From NCBI GenBank assembly GCA_938743325.2, contig OW568867.1, positions 434,001-498,000 of the forward strand: a stretch of 64,000 nt of DNA, written 5' to 3'. The notes beneath the pieces were generated by a model. It worked only from the letters and a program-made list of their open reading frames with translations. It did not search any database and was not told the DNA's origin. Source of the DNA: Pycnococcus provasolii (lineage: Eukaryota; Chlorophyta; Pseudoscourfieldiophyceae; Pseudoscourfieldiales; Pycnococcaceae). This document shows, piece after piece, positions 18,577-27,160 of the stretch. Made by a program: the position numbers and the translations under genes. Positions within the stretch are counted from its first letter, which is position 1; the number at the start of each line of letters is the position of its first letter.

Positions 18577-20625
18577 ATGGACGAGTTTGTTCCCTTTGTT
18601 CTATCCTCGAATTCCCAGTTTAGTTTTGTTTCCCCCTCCCCCGACCCTTTCCGTTCTCGGTCAACAACCCCTCGTTCTCTCTCTCTCTCTCTCTCTCTCT
18701 CGTCTTCCCCCTCGCTCCTATCCCTCCTTGCCTCCTTCGTCCCTCGAGTCATGCCGCAGGCCTTTCCAGCCGCATGGACCCAAGCACAAGCGGCCATGAT
18801 TGACAAGGCCTCATCCTCCTCATCTTCGGCTCGCCATCGGCCGCAGTCACTCACGGCGTTAAGGCGCGACTACGACTATGCAGTCCCCTTATCAAAGAAT
18901 ACCACGAAGTCTAAGCACGCTGAATCTGAAGATGCGTCTGTCGGGTTTCGGAGATTCTACGTACCGTCTGCAACAGCAGGCGCGTCAACGCGACTCATGT
19001 ACGCCGACTGGAAAGCGCCGTCGTCGTACAGACCTGGCGCGTGGGACCCGCACGTTCAGGCGGCGCGCAAACAAAAGGCGCGGGAGAGAAAGGCGAAGTT
19101 TGAAAGCTTGTACCGCGAAACGACGGGCGCGAACGCCCCAACTCTTTCTGGCAACGACACGAAAGACGCGTTTGGAAGACGCGCCGTCGCTAAGTTTGGA
19201 GACGAACCCAGGCGGCGCGTCGCGGCAAGGCCAACGCCGCTCAGGTGGGGCAGCGCACCCGCAGCTTCCGCAAGAGAGGCGACTGCCATATCGCAGCCAG
19301 TACCCACGGCTGACGAGGAGAATGCGTGGGCCGCTGACGCGAACCTGTCACTCGAGAAGAAACTCGAGAAGGCGGCTGCAAGCTTGGCGGCGCAGCGAAG
19401 AGGGAGCACGGCACTCGAGAAGAGTATCGCGGAGGAGCGCGCGCGAGCAGAACGTCTGCACCGCCTGCTCGCGCTCTCGGCAGGGCCGCTTCCTCCCGCC
19501 GTGGCTTCTGCGGCGGCTCGGGAGGGACAGCAGGAACGGAGTCGCGGCGGCGCGCGAGGTGCTCGAAGCAGCATCGCAAGACCTTTGCCGCAGTCGACGG
19601 ACGATGAGGAGAACGACAAAGGGGAGGTGGAGCAGCCTCCATCGGCAGAGGAGGAGCTTGCGGCGCTGGAGGCGAAGGCGAAGGCGAACATGCTGCTCAC
19701 GGACGAGGAGATCGAACGCATGCGCGATCTGCGAGGCGTTGCGAATGCCGAGCCTCCGTCGGCAGAGGAGGAGCTTGCAGCGCTGGAGGCGAAGGCGAAG
19801 GCGAGCATGCTGCTCACGGACGAGGAGATCGAACGCATGCGCGATCTGCGAGGCGTTGCGAATGCCGAGCCTCCGTCGGCAGAGGAGGAGCTTGCGGCGC
19901 TGGAGGCGAAGGCGAAGGCGAGCATGCTGCTCACGGACGAGGAGCTCGAACGCATGCGCGATCTGCGAGGCGTTGCGAATGCCGAGCCTCCGTCGGCAGA
20001 GGAGGAGCTTGCGGCGCTGGAGGCGAAGGCGAAGGCGAACATGCTGCTCACGGACGAGGAGCTCGAACGCATGCGCGATCTGCGAGGCGCTGTGAATGCC
20101 GAGCCTCCGTCGGCAGAGGAGGAGCTTGCGGCGCTGGAGGCGAAGGCGAAGGCGAGCATGCTGCTCACGGACGAGGAGCTCGAACGCATTCGCATATTGC
20201 GCGACAAGCTAAGGCCACCAGGAACTCTCGACGAGCTTGAGGCGCTCGAGCGCAAGCTACGCAGAGGCATGATGCTGAAGAAGCAGGAAGAGGCTCGCTT
20301 GAAAGAGCTGAGACGATACATACCATCGCACGAAGAGGAGCTCACGTTCCTCAGCTCGAAGGAGATGCGCGGCATGCGCCTGTCCGAAGAGGAGTCGCGG
20401 CGGCTCAAGGAATTGAGCTCACGCCCTCTTTCCCCGAAGAAGCCGGCAAAGGCTTACAGCCCGTGGGACGAGACGATCGACGAGGAAGCACTTCAGCGCT
20501 TCGTGCGACACGCGCGCGATGCGACGAAAGCGGAGCGCAGCTTCTCAAACGGCGCCCGCGAGTATGTGCATCGGGCACGATACGAAGCTGCAAGGAGTGC
20601 GATGTGGAGTGTGCGTGCGTCGTAG
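18577..20625 (+). CDS. Protein with five 39-residue helical repeats, function unknown
   Basis: The frame from ATG 18577 gives 682 residues. The first 58 residues come from a CT-rich microsatellite (SLSLSLSL), so a start at ATG 18751 (MPQAFPAAW, 624 residues) is more likely and the upstream part would be 5' UTR. The middle is Ala/Arg/Glu-rich with predicted coiled coils. At about 19630-20210 five nearly identical 117-bp units encode a repeat containing PPSAEEELAALEAKAKA and MLLTDEEIERMRDLRG. Two or three diverged units follow (DELEALERKLRRGMMLKK, EEELTFLSSKEMRGMRL). The repeat is strongly helical and charged. I do not recognise the family; a cytoskeletal or scaffold role is possible but unsupported. 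Cys is almost absent and no transmembrane segment is seen. Confidence 0.7.
   Translation: MDEFVPFVLSSNSQFSFVSPSPDPFRSRSTTPRSLSLSLSLSSSPSLLSLLASFVPRVMPQAFPAAWTQAQAAMIDKASSSSSSARHRPQSLTALRRDYDYAVPLSKNTTKSKHAESEDASVGFRRFYVPSATAGASTRLMYADWKAPSSYRPGAWDPHVQAARKQKARERKAKFESLYRETTGANAPTLSGNDTKDAFGRRAVAKFGDEPRRRVAARPTPLRWGSAPAASAREATAISQPVPTADEENAWAADANLSLEKKLEKAAASLAAQRRGSTALEKSIAEERARAERLHRLLALSAGPLPPAVASAAAREGQQERSRGGARGARSSIARPLPQSTDDEENDKGEVEQPPSAEEELAALEAKAKANMLLTDEEIERMRDLRGVANAEPPSAEEELAALEAKAKASMLLTDEEIERMRDLRGVANAEPPSAEEELAALEAKAKASMLLTDEELERMRDLRGVANAEPPSAEEELAALEAKAKANMLLTDEELERMRDLRGAVNAEPPSAEEELAALEAKAKASMLLTDEELERIRILRDKLRPPGTLDELEALERKLRRGMMLKKQEEARLKELRRYIPSHEEELTFLSSKEMRGMRLSEEESRRLKELSSRPLSPKKPAKAYSPWDETIDEEALQRFVRHARDATKAERSFSNGAREYVHRARYEAARSAMWSVRAS
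19630..20213 (+). repeat. Five tandem 117-bp coding repeats
   Basis: Units begin near 19630, 19747, 19864, 19981 and 20098, each spaced 117 bp apart with only a few substitutions (ATC/CTC for Ile/Leu, AAC/AGC for Asn/Ser). They encode the 39-residue repeat of the surrounding gene, and their uniformity suggests recent expansion. Confidence 0.9.
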
Positions 20626-20658
20626 TTCTAAACATGTGACGAGGACTGCACGGCCGCA

Positions 20659-20810
20659 GCGTCTGATGCGGCGGCGGCGGAGGAGTAAGCGGCGAGCAGG
20701 AGCGAGCTTAAGGAGGAGGAGGAGGAGCTTGACGAGAGGTCCTTCGCTACAAGTTGAGCGAGCTCGTGGCGGCGCTCGTGCATAGGCTGTGCTCGTGACG
20801 ACGGCGCCAT
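20659..20810 (-). pseudogene. Truncated 5' copy of the JmjC gene
   Basis: From the ATG at 20810 (minus) the frame reads MAPSSRAQPMHERRHELA and continues identically to the JmjC protein for about 50 residues. It then leaves the duplication at 20659 and stops shortly afterwards at 20628, giving 60 codons in all. It has the same upstream sequence as the intact gene, so it may still be transcribed, but it lacks the catalytic domain entirely. Confidence 0.85.
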
Positions 20811-20931
20811 GTTGGCATAATATGCCGTGGTCGTGCTGCTGGTCTGGTCGTTCCCGAACGAATTCTTGTCGAGTTTTATTGAACTTCATCGCTATTTGTA
20901 TACTGTGTCGCGACGCCGAAGCGGTATCCAC

Positions 20932-21205
20932 GGCTCTTTGGCCGAGCGGTCTAAGGCGCACGTACGAAAATCGTTCGAAAATCGCTTGTTCCATGAGATT
21001 GCAAAGGCATTTTCCTTACCCAAAAATTAAAAATAACCAGGCTTCAGGTCCACCCTCGAAACTTTTCCGAGGAAATCTCATTATGAGAGCGCGTGTTCGT
21101 GAGAGGTACCTTCCTTTTCTGTTCAATTCTCAGTCTTTGAGTCTGCAAACAAGCACTGACGTTATCATTACAACCTTAGCGTCGGTTCGAATCCGACAGG
21201 AGTCA
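20932..21205 (+). tRNA. tRNA-like Pol III gene with long intervening sequence (left copy)
   Basis: The two ends make a tRNA cloverleaf. GGCTCTT (20932-20938) pairs at seven of seven positions with AGGAGTC (21198-21204, two G-U pairs), followed by discriminator A. The D arm is GCC-GAGCGGTCTAA-GGC, and TGGCCGAGCGG matches the A box. The T arm is GTCGG-TTCGAAT-CCGAC, and GGTTCGAATCC is a perfect B box. A run of ten T at 21216-21225 is a Pol III terminator. The D-arm style suggests tRNA-Leu or tRNA-Ser. The 274-nt span implies roughly 190-200 nt of extra sequence. I could not place the anticodon arm with confidence, so it is either a tRNA with an unusually long intron or a tRNA-derived non-functional unit. 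Confidence 0.6.
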
Positions 21206-21215
21206 TCGCTTATTC

Positions 21216-21225
21216 TTTTTTTTTT
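21216..21225 (+). terminator. Pol III T-run terminator (left copy)
   Basis: Ten consecutive T lie eleven bases after the tRNA-like 3' end, as expected for RNA polymerase III termination. Confidence 0.7.
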
Positions 21226-21571
21226 GCCAATTTTTGTTACCTCCTGTTCGTGATGTCGCCGTCGAAATCGTCGAGGATGGCACCCCACCATCCCCACCAT
21301 TCTCATTCCACTCGTCGACAAGAGTGGCAAGTCGAGTCGACGAGTAGGTGCTGCACTTCACGGATGAGAGTTTTGGAATTTTGTACACGTCGTCACGCAA
21401 TCGACGCACACTCGTACTTCCGTACTTGCGTAGCGCGAAGTGTTTTGGAAATAAGCGAACGTTTCTCGCAAACTCCAATATAGCAGTGATCCTCGCGCGT
21501 AGAGACTCTGTCTGCAAGCGCGCTCGTCGTGTTGCAAGCATTAGACGCTCGAATGCATCTGGCCATGTCGT

Positions 21572-22414
21572 CATGCGTCCGCCCATGTTTTTGACGCGCT
21601 CATTGAGGTTGGCTCGCAGGGATCGCTTGTGAGCGATCTGAGCTGCAGCATTCCTGATACCACGCGCCATGCGTTCCGGCTCAGAGATATTCCCCCAATA
21701 CGCCTCTATGCTGCTCAGTTTATTTTTCATGCACATCTCATCATCATATTGCTCCTGCTCCTGCTCCACAATCTCCTTGCGGCGTTTGACGTAGTTGTGC
21801 TCTCCTTGCGGCGTTTGACGTAGTTGTACCACTAGGTACGCTGCCTCCAATGCTTTGGCTGCTATTCCTTCACACCACGCGGCGGGGCTCCATTGAAGTT
21901 TGACCCGCGGGGGTAAGTAAAGTACCCGGTACCGACCATTTGGCGTGCACGACCGGGATCCCGAAAATCCTACTTGTCCGAGTCCGGGCCCATCACGATT
22001 TCGCTATCAATGGGGTATCCCGTGGAATTTTTTGGATTGGACGCACGCCGGGGTGGTGTGTGAGGGATCCCCAACTGGGGGTGAACCCCGAACTGAGGAT
22101 ATTTGTTAAGGAGGATCTTTGTGGGGATTCGGCGTGAGCCAATCCTCACTCTCTTGGTTGGTCTCTTGACTCTTTGTGGTGCCGCCTCTTCGTGGATACC
22201 TCTTTATCTCCGTTCGACCGAGCTTTGCTCTTGGTGTCTTCCCTTTGCTTTCCTTTCCCTCTACCTTCGGGACCCCGGTGACGTCGACCCTTTTCCTCGT
22301 GTAATAGACTACCACTCTTAGTTGCTACCTACTTAAGTAGTCGTCTTAAGGTCACTCTCTTCTTGTTGTCCTGGACGGAGGGACAACCTGCTATCGACTG
22401 AGGAACGCCGTCAC
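21572..22414. other. Spacer of the inverted duplication
   Basis: This is 843 bp of single-copy sequence between the arms. Its left half continues a minus-strand frame that begins inside the left arm (21203 to at least 21850). That frame reads in protein-like fashion (for example QIAHKRSLRANLNERVKN and KLQWSPAAWCEGIAAKA) but matches no family I know. A 29-bp tandem duplication (CTCCTTGCGGCGTTTGACG...) is at 21772-21828. The right half is LTR-like (see separate entry). Confidence 0.6.
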
Positions 22415-22415
22415 A
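22057..22415. mobile_element. Possible solo-LTR-like segment (fossil, family unassigned)
   Basis: The segment of about 360 bp starts TGTGTGA and ends TCACA, giving short inverted termini of the TG...CA type. Its right end falls exactly at the inner edge of the right arm of the duplication. It contains no recognised coding domain. It could be a remnant of an LTR element; the evidence is only its ends and position, and family and age cannot be given. Confidence 0.25.
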
Positions 22416-23327
22416 CGACATGGCCAGATGCATTCGAGCGTCTAATGCTTGCAACACGACGAGCGCGCTTGCAGACAGAGTCTCTACGCGCGAGGATCAC
22501 TGCTATATTGGAGTTTGCGAGAAACGTTCGCTTATTTCCAAAACACTTCGCGCTACGCAAGTACGGAAGTACGAGTGTGCGTCGATTGCGTGACGACGTG
22601 TACAAAATTCCAAAACTCTCATCCGTGAAGTGCAGCACCTACTCGTCGACTCGACTTGCCACTCTTGTCGACGAGTGGAATGAGAATGGTGGGGATGGTG
22701 GGGTGCCATCCTCGACGATTTCGACGGCGACATCACGAACAGGAGGTAACAAAAATTGGCAAAAAAAAAAGAATAAGCGATGACTCCTGTCGGATTCGAA
22801 CCGACGCTAAGGTTGTAATGATAACGTCAGTGCTTGTTTGCAGACTCAAAGACTGAGAATTGAACAGAAAAGGAAGGTACCTCTCACGAACACGCGCTCT
22901 CATAATGAGATTTCCTCGGAAAAGTTTCGAGGGTGGACCTGAAGCCTGGTTATTTTTAATTTTTGGGTAAGGAAAATGCCTTTGCAATCTCATGGAACAA
23001 GCGATTTTCGAACGATTTTCGTACGTGCGCCTTAGACCGCTCGGCCAAAGAGCCGTGGATACCGCTTCGGCGTCGCGACACAGTATACAAATAGCGATGA
23101 AGTTCAATAAAACTCGACAAGAATTCGTTCGGGAACGACCAGACCAGCAGCACGACCACGGCATATTATGCCAACATGGCGCCGTCGTCACGAGCACAGC
23201 CTATGCACGAGCGCCGCCACGAGCTCGCTCAACTTGTAGCGAAGGACCTCTCGTCAAGCTCCTCCTCCTCCTCCTTAAGCTCGCTCCTGCTCGCCGCTTA
23301 CTCCTCCGCCGCCGCCGCATCAGACGC
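22415..23327 (-). repeat. Right arm of the 913-bp inverted duplication
   Basis: This is the mirror of 20659-21571; paired coordinates always sum to 43986, showing no net insertion or deletion. It includes the promoter and first 152 bp of the intact JmjC gene, so this arm is likely the parental locus and the left arm the copy. Confidence 0.92.
22781..23054 (-). tRNA. tRNA-like Pol III gene with long intervening sequence (right copy)
   Basis: This is the identical inverted copy of the unit at 20932-21205, with A box, B box, seven-pair acceptor stem and a ten-T terminator (22761-22770 on this strand). It lies 121 bp upstream of and divergent from the JmjC start, so both presumably share this short promoter interval. 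Confidence 0.6.
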
Positions 23328-24342
23328 ATCAGACGCCACATCAGCCTCATGGGCGCTCCTCCGAATTTCTTCTGTTGACTCCGTCCAGTCCGCATTCATA
23401 CTCTCGTCACTACAGCTCGCCTCTCTCCTACCGCCGTCAGAAGCTCTGCAAGCCATGCGCCACCTGGACATGGCGCTCATGCTCAACGCACCGTACGAGC
23501 TTCTTGAGGACATCCTGCACAAAGTCGAGCCTCTCGCACAAGCATTACACAAAAACTCGCTTGCGCCGTGTCCACCGTGGTTTCAAGCAACCACGTCGTC
23601 GACGACATCATCATCCTATCCACCTCTCCTCACACCATCAGCACCACCACCACAAGCAAGTTTCAAAAAAGAATACTACAATCCAGGCAAACCTCTTCTG
23701 CTACCAAAACATGCCCTCGACTGGCCCGCCGTGCAGAGATGGAGCAACCTTGCGTACCTCGACGCCGCGCTCGGACACCGCACCGTTCCTCTGGAAATGG
23801 GAACGTTCCCCGCCACCTTCCGCGAGGAGACGCTTCGCTTTGGCGAATTTGCCAGAAATCACCTCGCCGTCGAGCAGAGCAGCTCATCGCCAGCGTACCT
23901 CGCGCAGCACGCGCTGCTTGAGCAGGTGCCCGCGCTCGCCGACGACGTGGGCACGCCGCCTTACGTCGACGAGCTCTCGAGCGAAGAGACTCGGGTGCTG
24001 TGCTGGATTGGCACCGCGCACACCGTCACGCCGCTGCACTACGACTCGTACGATACCATGTTTGTGCAGGTTGTGGGCACGAAGCGCTTCACGCTCTTCG
24101 ACAAGACGGAGACGCCGCGCCTGTACCGCACGCGTCGCGAATCCACTCGCGCAAACGCATCAACCACCAACTTCAGCGCGGTGGACGTGGATGCGCCGGA
24201 CCTCGACAAGTATCCGCTCTTTGCAGAGGCGAGCGGCGTCACCGTAACGCTCGAGCCCGGCGACGTGCTGTACATCCCGTCGAACGTGTGGCACCACGTG
24301 CGCGCGCTGACGCCATCCGCGAGCATATCGTTCGCGTTCTAA
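23176..24342 (+). CDS. JmjC-domain (cupin-like) oxygenase, JMJD5/hydroxylase type
   Basis: The protein has 388 residues from ATG 23176. The N-terminal 170 residues are helical with Ser and Ala runs. The C-terminal part (about 175-388) is a JmjC/cupin_8 domain. TPLHYDSYDTMFVQVVG contains the HxD iron pair (about H288/D290), KRFTLF the core strand, and SNVWHHV (about 370) the distal iron His. GDVLYIPSNVWHH is typical of the JMJD5/FIH-like class. It should be an Fe(II)/2-oxoglutarate-dependent hydroxylase acting on a protein, though the substrate is not determinable. The first 50 codons and promoter lie in the inverted duplication, and a truncated copy exists at 20659-20810. Confidence 0.87.
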   Translation: MAPSSRAQPMHERRHELAQLVAKDLSSSSSSSSLSSLLLAAYSSAAAASDASDATSASWALLRISSVDSVQSAFILSSLQLASLLPPSEALQAMRHLDMALMLNAPYELLEDILHKVEPLAQALHKNSLAPCPPWFQATTSSTTSSSYPPLLTPSAPPPQASFKKEYYNPGKPLLLPKHALDWPAVQRWSNLAYLDAALGHRTVPLEMGTFPATFREETLRFGEFARNHLAVEQSSSSPAYLAQHALLEQVPALADDVGTPPYVDELSSEETRVLCWIGTAHTVTPLHYDSYDTMFVQVVGTKRFTLFDKTETPRLYRTRRESTRANASTTNFSAVDVDAPDLDKYPLFAEASGVTVTLEPGDVLYIPSNVWHHVRALTPSASISFAF

Positions 24343-24960
24343 GTGTGTAACAATAAGTAAGAAAATATTGAACGTCTTGGACCTCGCGGCGTCACCGTGA
24401 AAACGCTCAGCTGATCAGTCCAACACAATAGCAGCCTGGTAAACCTTTATGTAAAGTTCACCGGTGTATTCCACCGCAGGGGCCGGATCGGATGTTCGTG
24501 GAGATACATAACCTTAGGTACTGGTACTTTAGGTGGTCAAGAATACAGTAGTATGAGGCTCTTGCATGCGTGATGAGAGCAAGAGAGCAGGCTGCAGGCT
24601 GTGGCATGGGTGGTATTTTGCAGTAGGAAGTACCACGGTAAAGCTTTATTCTTGAGGTTTCAGAAAAGCGAAGCTGCACGAGAGCAGAAGAGCGAGAAGA
24701 GCTTGCATTCCGAAGAGCGTTCCGAAGAGCGTTCGGCCTCTTCCCTTGGCTCCATCCTCCTCATCGAACTTGCTCATTTCTCACATTCGCATTCTCACAT
24801 TCTCGCATCATTCGCCTTCTCACTCATTCATTCTTCTTGTACAGCAAGTGAAGTGAAGTGAAGTGATCTTACATACAGTTTGTAGAGTTTTTGTCGTCGT
24901 TTGCTTACATACATACATACACTCGTAAAGTTACTACAACATCAACAACATTGAGTGACG
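24343..24960. other. Intergenic region, about 0.6 kb
   Basis: Between the JmjC stop and the vWA-Hint start. It holds AGAGCG repeats (about 24670-24740), CATTC/TCTCGC repeats (about 24775-24830), GTGAA units at 24848-24868 and a CATA run at 24906-24920 just before the start. No gene was recognised. Confidence 0.5.
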
Positions 24961-26952
24961 ATGACGATGATGGCCACCTCCTCAACATCATCCTCATCAT
25001 GTTCCCCATCATGTATCATCACGTACACGCCTTCTTCTTCGCACACGCTCGTCTCCGTCACACCTTCCACATCTCCATCATCTACCACCACACAACATAA
25101 TCTCCCAGTTGACCTCGTGCTCGCTCTCGACACGTCAGGGTCCATGTCGCGACCCTCGAACGAACGAGCGGAGGGCATTGCCGCTCTCTACAGCCGCCTC
25201 GACCTCGTCAAGCACGTCGCGCGCATCGCGTCCGCCGCACTGCGCGAAAACGACCGACTCGCCATCGTCGAGTTCAACTGCGACGTGCGCATCATTCACA
25301 CGCTCGACGCCCCCTTGAGCAGCATCGACGACACGCTCAACACGCTCCAACCTGAGGGCGCGACGAACATGTGGAACGGACTGCACACGTCGCTCGAACA
25401 CCTTAAGGCTTACGGCCGCCAAGACGCGCTCAAGTCCGTCTTCCTGCTCACGGACGGCGTGCCGATGCCGGCTCGCAGAGAGGGGGAGGAGAACCTCACC
25501 AAGCAGTGGTTCGACGAAAATGGCGCGTCGAACGTCACGCTGCACACGTTCGGGTTCGGGTACGACCTCAACTCCAACCTTCTCGTGCAGATGGCGCGCA
25601 ACGGCCACGGCTCGTACAACTTCATTCCCGACCACTCGATGCTTGCCACCGTCATCAACAGCGCACTCGCGAACGTGGGAACGACCGTGCTCGACCACGC
25701 CGACGTGCCTCTGCCAGACACCGCCGCCGCGGCTGCAGCTGATGTTAACGCGTCGCTCCTCCTAGGCGGACCGCACAACGTCCTTCAACGTCCTCTTCAA
25801 CGTCCTCTTCAACGTCCTCATTCTTCCTTCGTTCGCATTCACAGCCTCCGTGCGGGACAGACGAGGCACCTGCTGCTTCGCGGCGAGCACGCCATTCCCG
25901 GCGCGACTCGCGTCGACGATCCCTCACAACTCAAGCACCAGGTGGCGCGCTGCGCGTTCATCGCGGGCGTCAACAAGGCGTACACGCTTGCGCGCATCGA
26001 CCTCGACGACGCCAGGAAGGTGCTGCGCGACGAGGTGGTGCCCAACCTTGTCAGCAATGATCCATCTTCGTCGCCTCTCGCCGCCGACCTGTACGGCCAG
26101 GTGAGCGAGGCGATTGGAACGCGAGAGGCGTTCGAGCGATGGGGCTTGCACTACCTGCCAAGCCTCGTCGGAGCGCACTTCGACGAGCGCGTGAACAACT
26201 TCAAGGATGCCGGCGTCGCGGCGTATACGACGCCGGCGTACGAGGAGGCGATCGGACGCCTCGACGCCGCTTTCGACCTCCTGGCACCTCCCCCGCCAAC
26301 CATCGTGGAGCGGCAATCGGCGGGAACGTCTGGGACCACCATGGGAGTTCCGGTGGTGGTTGGCGGCGCGGCGTTCCGCAACGCCTTCTACAACCAGTCG
26401 GGCGGGTGCCTGACGGCGCAGACGATCGTCGCGATGGCGGATGGGACGCAAAGGCGCGTGGACGCTCTGCGAAAGGGCGACGTCGTGCAAACGCCTGAAG
26501 GTGGTGGCGCGGTGCAGTGCATCGCCGCGTGCGAGTGCGCCGACGACGAGGTGGAAATCGTTGCCCTCGAGCCGGATGTTGAGCTGACGCCGTGGCATCC
26601 CGTTCGCTCGAAAGGTGGTGCCGGTTCGTGGGAGTTTCCCGCCAAGCTCAGCGAGACGATCACGCGCACGCAAACGCCGGAGGTCTACAACCTCCTGCTG
26701 GAGCCGGGGCACACGGGCGTGCTGTGCGGATCGAAGGGCACGTACTATGCCATCACGCTCGCGCATGGTATCGAGGACGACGCGGTGGCGCAGCACGAGT
26801 TTTTCGGCACGCAGCGTGTCGTGGACGCGTACCGCGCACTTCCTGGATTTGAGCAGGGTCGTGTGGTCATCCATGCGGAATCCTTCGCACGTGATCCAGA
26901 AACGCTTCGCGTGATTGGCGTGGGTTCGCAGCACCAAGGTGCGGGTGCGTAG
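24961..26952 (+). CDS. von Willebrand A - Hint (hedgehog/intein-type) protein
   Basis: The protein has 663 residues from ATG 24961. After a Ser/Thr-rich leader, a vWA domain (about residues 45-240) carries the MIDAS motif DTSGSM, a downstream conserved Thr region (EGATNMWNG) and LLTDGVP. A middle VWaint-like region follows. A C-terminal Hint domain (about 480-663) begins GGC-LTAQTIVAMADGTQRRV, with C483 as the likely nucleophile, and has LTPWHPVRS with the conserved block His. Hint domains perform self-cleavage or splicing; here nothing follows the domain, so hedgehog-like autocleavage of the upstream vWA part would fit. No signal peptide is visible. A CCTCTTCAACGT repeat encodes LQRP units near residue 280. 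The vWA-Hint fusion is known from several protists; its role is obscure. Confidence 0.85.
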   Translation: MTMMATSSTSSSSCSPSCIITYTPSSSHTLVSVTPSTSPSSTTTQHNLPVDLVLALDTSGSMSRPSNERAEGIAALYSRLDLVKHVARIASAALRENDRLAIVEFNCDVRIIHTLDAPLSSIDDTLNTLQPEGATNMWNGLHTSLEHLKAYGRQDALKSVFLLTDGVPMPARREGEENLTKQWFDENGASNVTLHTFGFGYDLNSNLLVQMARNGHGSYNFIPDHSMLATVINSALANVGTTVLDHADVPLPDTAAAAAADVNASLLLGGPHNVLQRPLQRPLQRPHSSFVRIHSLRAGQTRHLLLRGEHAIPGATRVDDPSQLKHQVARCAFIAGVNKAYTLARIDLDDARKVLRDEVVPNLVSNDPSSSPLAADLYGQVSEAIGTREAFERWGLHYLPSLVGAHFDERVNNFKDAGVAAYTTPAYEEAIGRLDAAFDLLAPPPPTIVERQSAGTSGTTMGVPVVVGGAAFRNAFYNQSGGCLTAQTIVAMADGTQRRVDALRKGDVVQTPEGGGAVQCIAACECADDEVEIVALEPDVELTPWHPVRSKGGAGSWEFPAKLSETITRTQTPEVYNLLLEPGHTGVLCGSKGTYYAITLAHGIEDDAVAQHEFFGTQRVVDAYRALPGFEQGRVVIHAESFARDPETLRVIGVGSQHQGAGA

Positions 26953-27160
26953 TAGTGGCGCGCGTTGGTCAAAATATTAAAAAAAGGGTTTAAAAGCACG
27001 CTTAAACGTAAGAGGAGGAGGCTTCTATGTAGCACAAGGAATATATCAACATCATTTTTCATTTTTTTTTTTCGTGTTTTTTTTAAAAAAGAGATCCCAC
27101 GGATAAGTTACTGTAGTGGGCAATTACACAAGAAAGCAGAGAAATAAAAAATTAGTCCAT

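Larger units (their letters stand above)
20659..21571 (+). repeat. Left arm of a 913-bp inverted duplication
   Basis: This arm is the reverse complement of 22415-23327. The arms have equal length and every translated frame I compared is identical, so they appear indel-free and essentially identical. The outer 152 bp (20659-20810) correspond to the first codons of the JmjC gene in reverse. The arm also contains a tRNA-like unit and part of a minus-strand frame. Confidence 0.92.
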
